Shown in pieces: positions 14,769 through 14,937 of a DNA stretch of 14,937 nt (within the stretch, counting starts at the first letter, position 1; every line of letters starts with the position of its first letter). The position numbers were made by a program, and so were the translations under genes. The notes beneath the pieces are model-generated. The model was given only the letters and a program-made list of their open reading frames with translations, had not been told where the DNA came from and made no database searches. The stretch comes from Pseudomonadota bacterium (GTDB taxonomy: Bacteria > Pseudomonadota > Alphaproteobacteria > Acetobacterales > Acetobacteraceae): assembly GCA_021784255.1 (NCBI GenBank), contig JAJXSZ010000036.1:516-15452 (forward strand). Reading direction: 5' to 3'.

Positions 14769-14937
14769 GGCGCGGCGATAGACCATGTGGCGGCGGCCGG
14801 CGCAACGCGACGCGCGGCGGCGCGAGCAGCCGCAGGCACGCCGTGTTTGACAGCGGCTCCGCCCGGTGGCATGCGCGCCGGCCGCGGCGCCAGCCGGTTC
14901 CGCTCGATCCGGACGCCCCCGCTACGAACGCCCCCGC
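14769..14937. other. Non-coding region upstream of aroA, to window edge
   Basis: I see no believable gene here. It holds a weak promoter-like pair for aroA on the minus strand, TTGCGC (14805-14800) and CTATCG (14781-14776) with 18 bases between. On the plus strand a perfect TTGACA (14847-14852) has no fitting -10 box after it. A 10-bp direct repeat, ACGCCCCCGC, lies at 14913-14922 and 14928-14937, right at the edge. Confidence 0.4.

Noticed and set aside
12793..14805. Cmk extended to a 670-residue protein
   Set aside because: The upstream part is aroA in another frame. The TGATG overlap gives a proper cmk start at 13416.
14847..14875. Plus-strand promoter starting with a perfect TTGACA
   Set aside because: The bases 17-18 further on (CATGCG/ATGCGC) do not resemble a -10 box, and any gene it would serve lies outside the window.

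Overview
The window is a very GC-rich stretch of an alphaproteobacterial chromosome. The order aroA-cmk-rpsA-ihfB-lapA-trpF, followed by trpB-trpA-accD-folC beside trxA, is what I know from Rhodospirillales, probably Acetobacteraceae. This placement comes from gene order, protein motifs and an alphaproteobacterial-type promoter before rpsA; no database was searched. Nearly all of it is core metabolism and translation. I see no prophage, insertion sequence, CRISPR array, toxin-antitoxin or defence locus, tRNA or rRNA.

Left end (1-2112): a D-2-hydroxyacid dehydrogenase, cut by the window edge, is read leftward. It diverges from a rightward pair, trxA (thioredoxin) and an ornithine cyclodeaminase/mu-crystallin family gene. 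That pair converges on folC over a 49-base gap that holds a small hairpin.

Middle (2162-9225): all genes read leftward. trpB-trpA-accD-folC are packed with gaps of 5-14 bases and look like one transcript. It couples the last step of tryptophan synthesis to the carboxyltransferase beta subunit of acetyl-CoA carboxylase and to folate polyglutamylation. Upstream lie a ten-helix EamA/DMT transporter and a 520-residue membrane-anchored protein of unknown function. These two genes separate trpF from trpBA.

Right end (9335-14768): also leftward. aroA and cmk overlap by one base. rpsA has its own consensus-like promoter, a leader of about 147 nt and a classical rho-independent terminator. ihfB, lapA and trpF follow as a tight group, and trpF starts at a TTG inside the lapA stop codon.

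I found no convincing new system. The best leads are: TrpF, which carries Glu for the usual catalytic Asp, Tyr for a usual active-site His, and a perfect 15-bp tandem duplication; the unknown envelope protein and EamA transporter inside the trp region; the long rpsA leader with no good Shine-Dalgarno sequence; and an aroA start compatible with leaderless translation.
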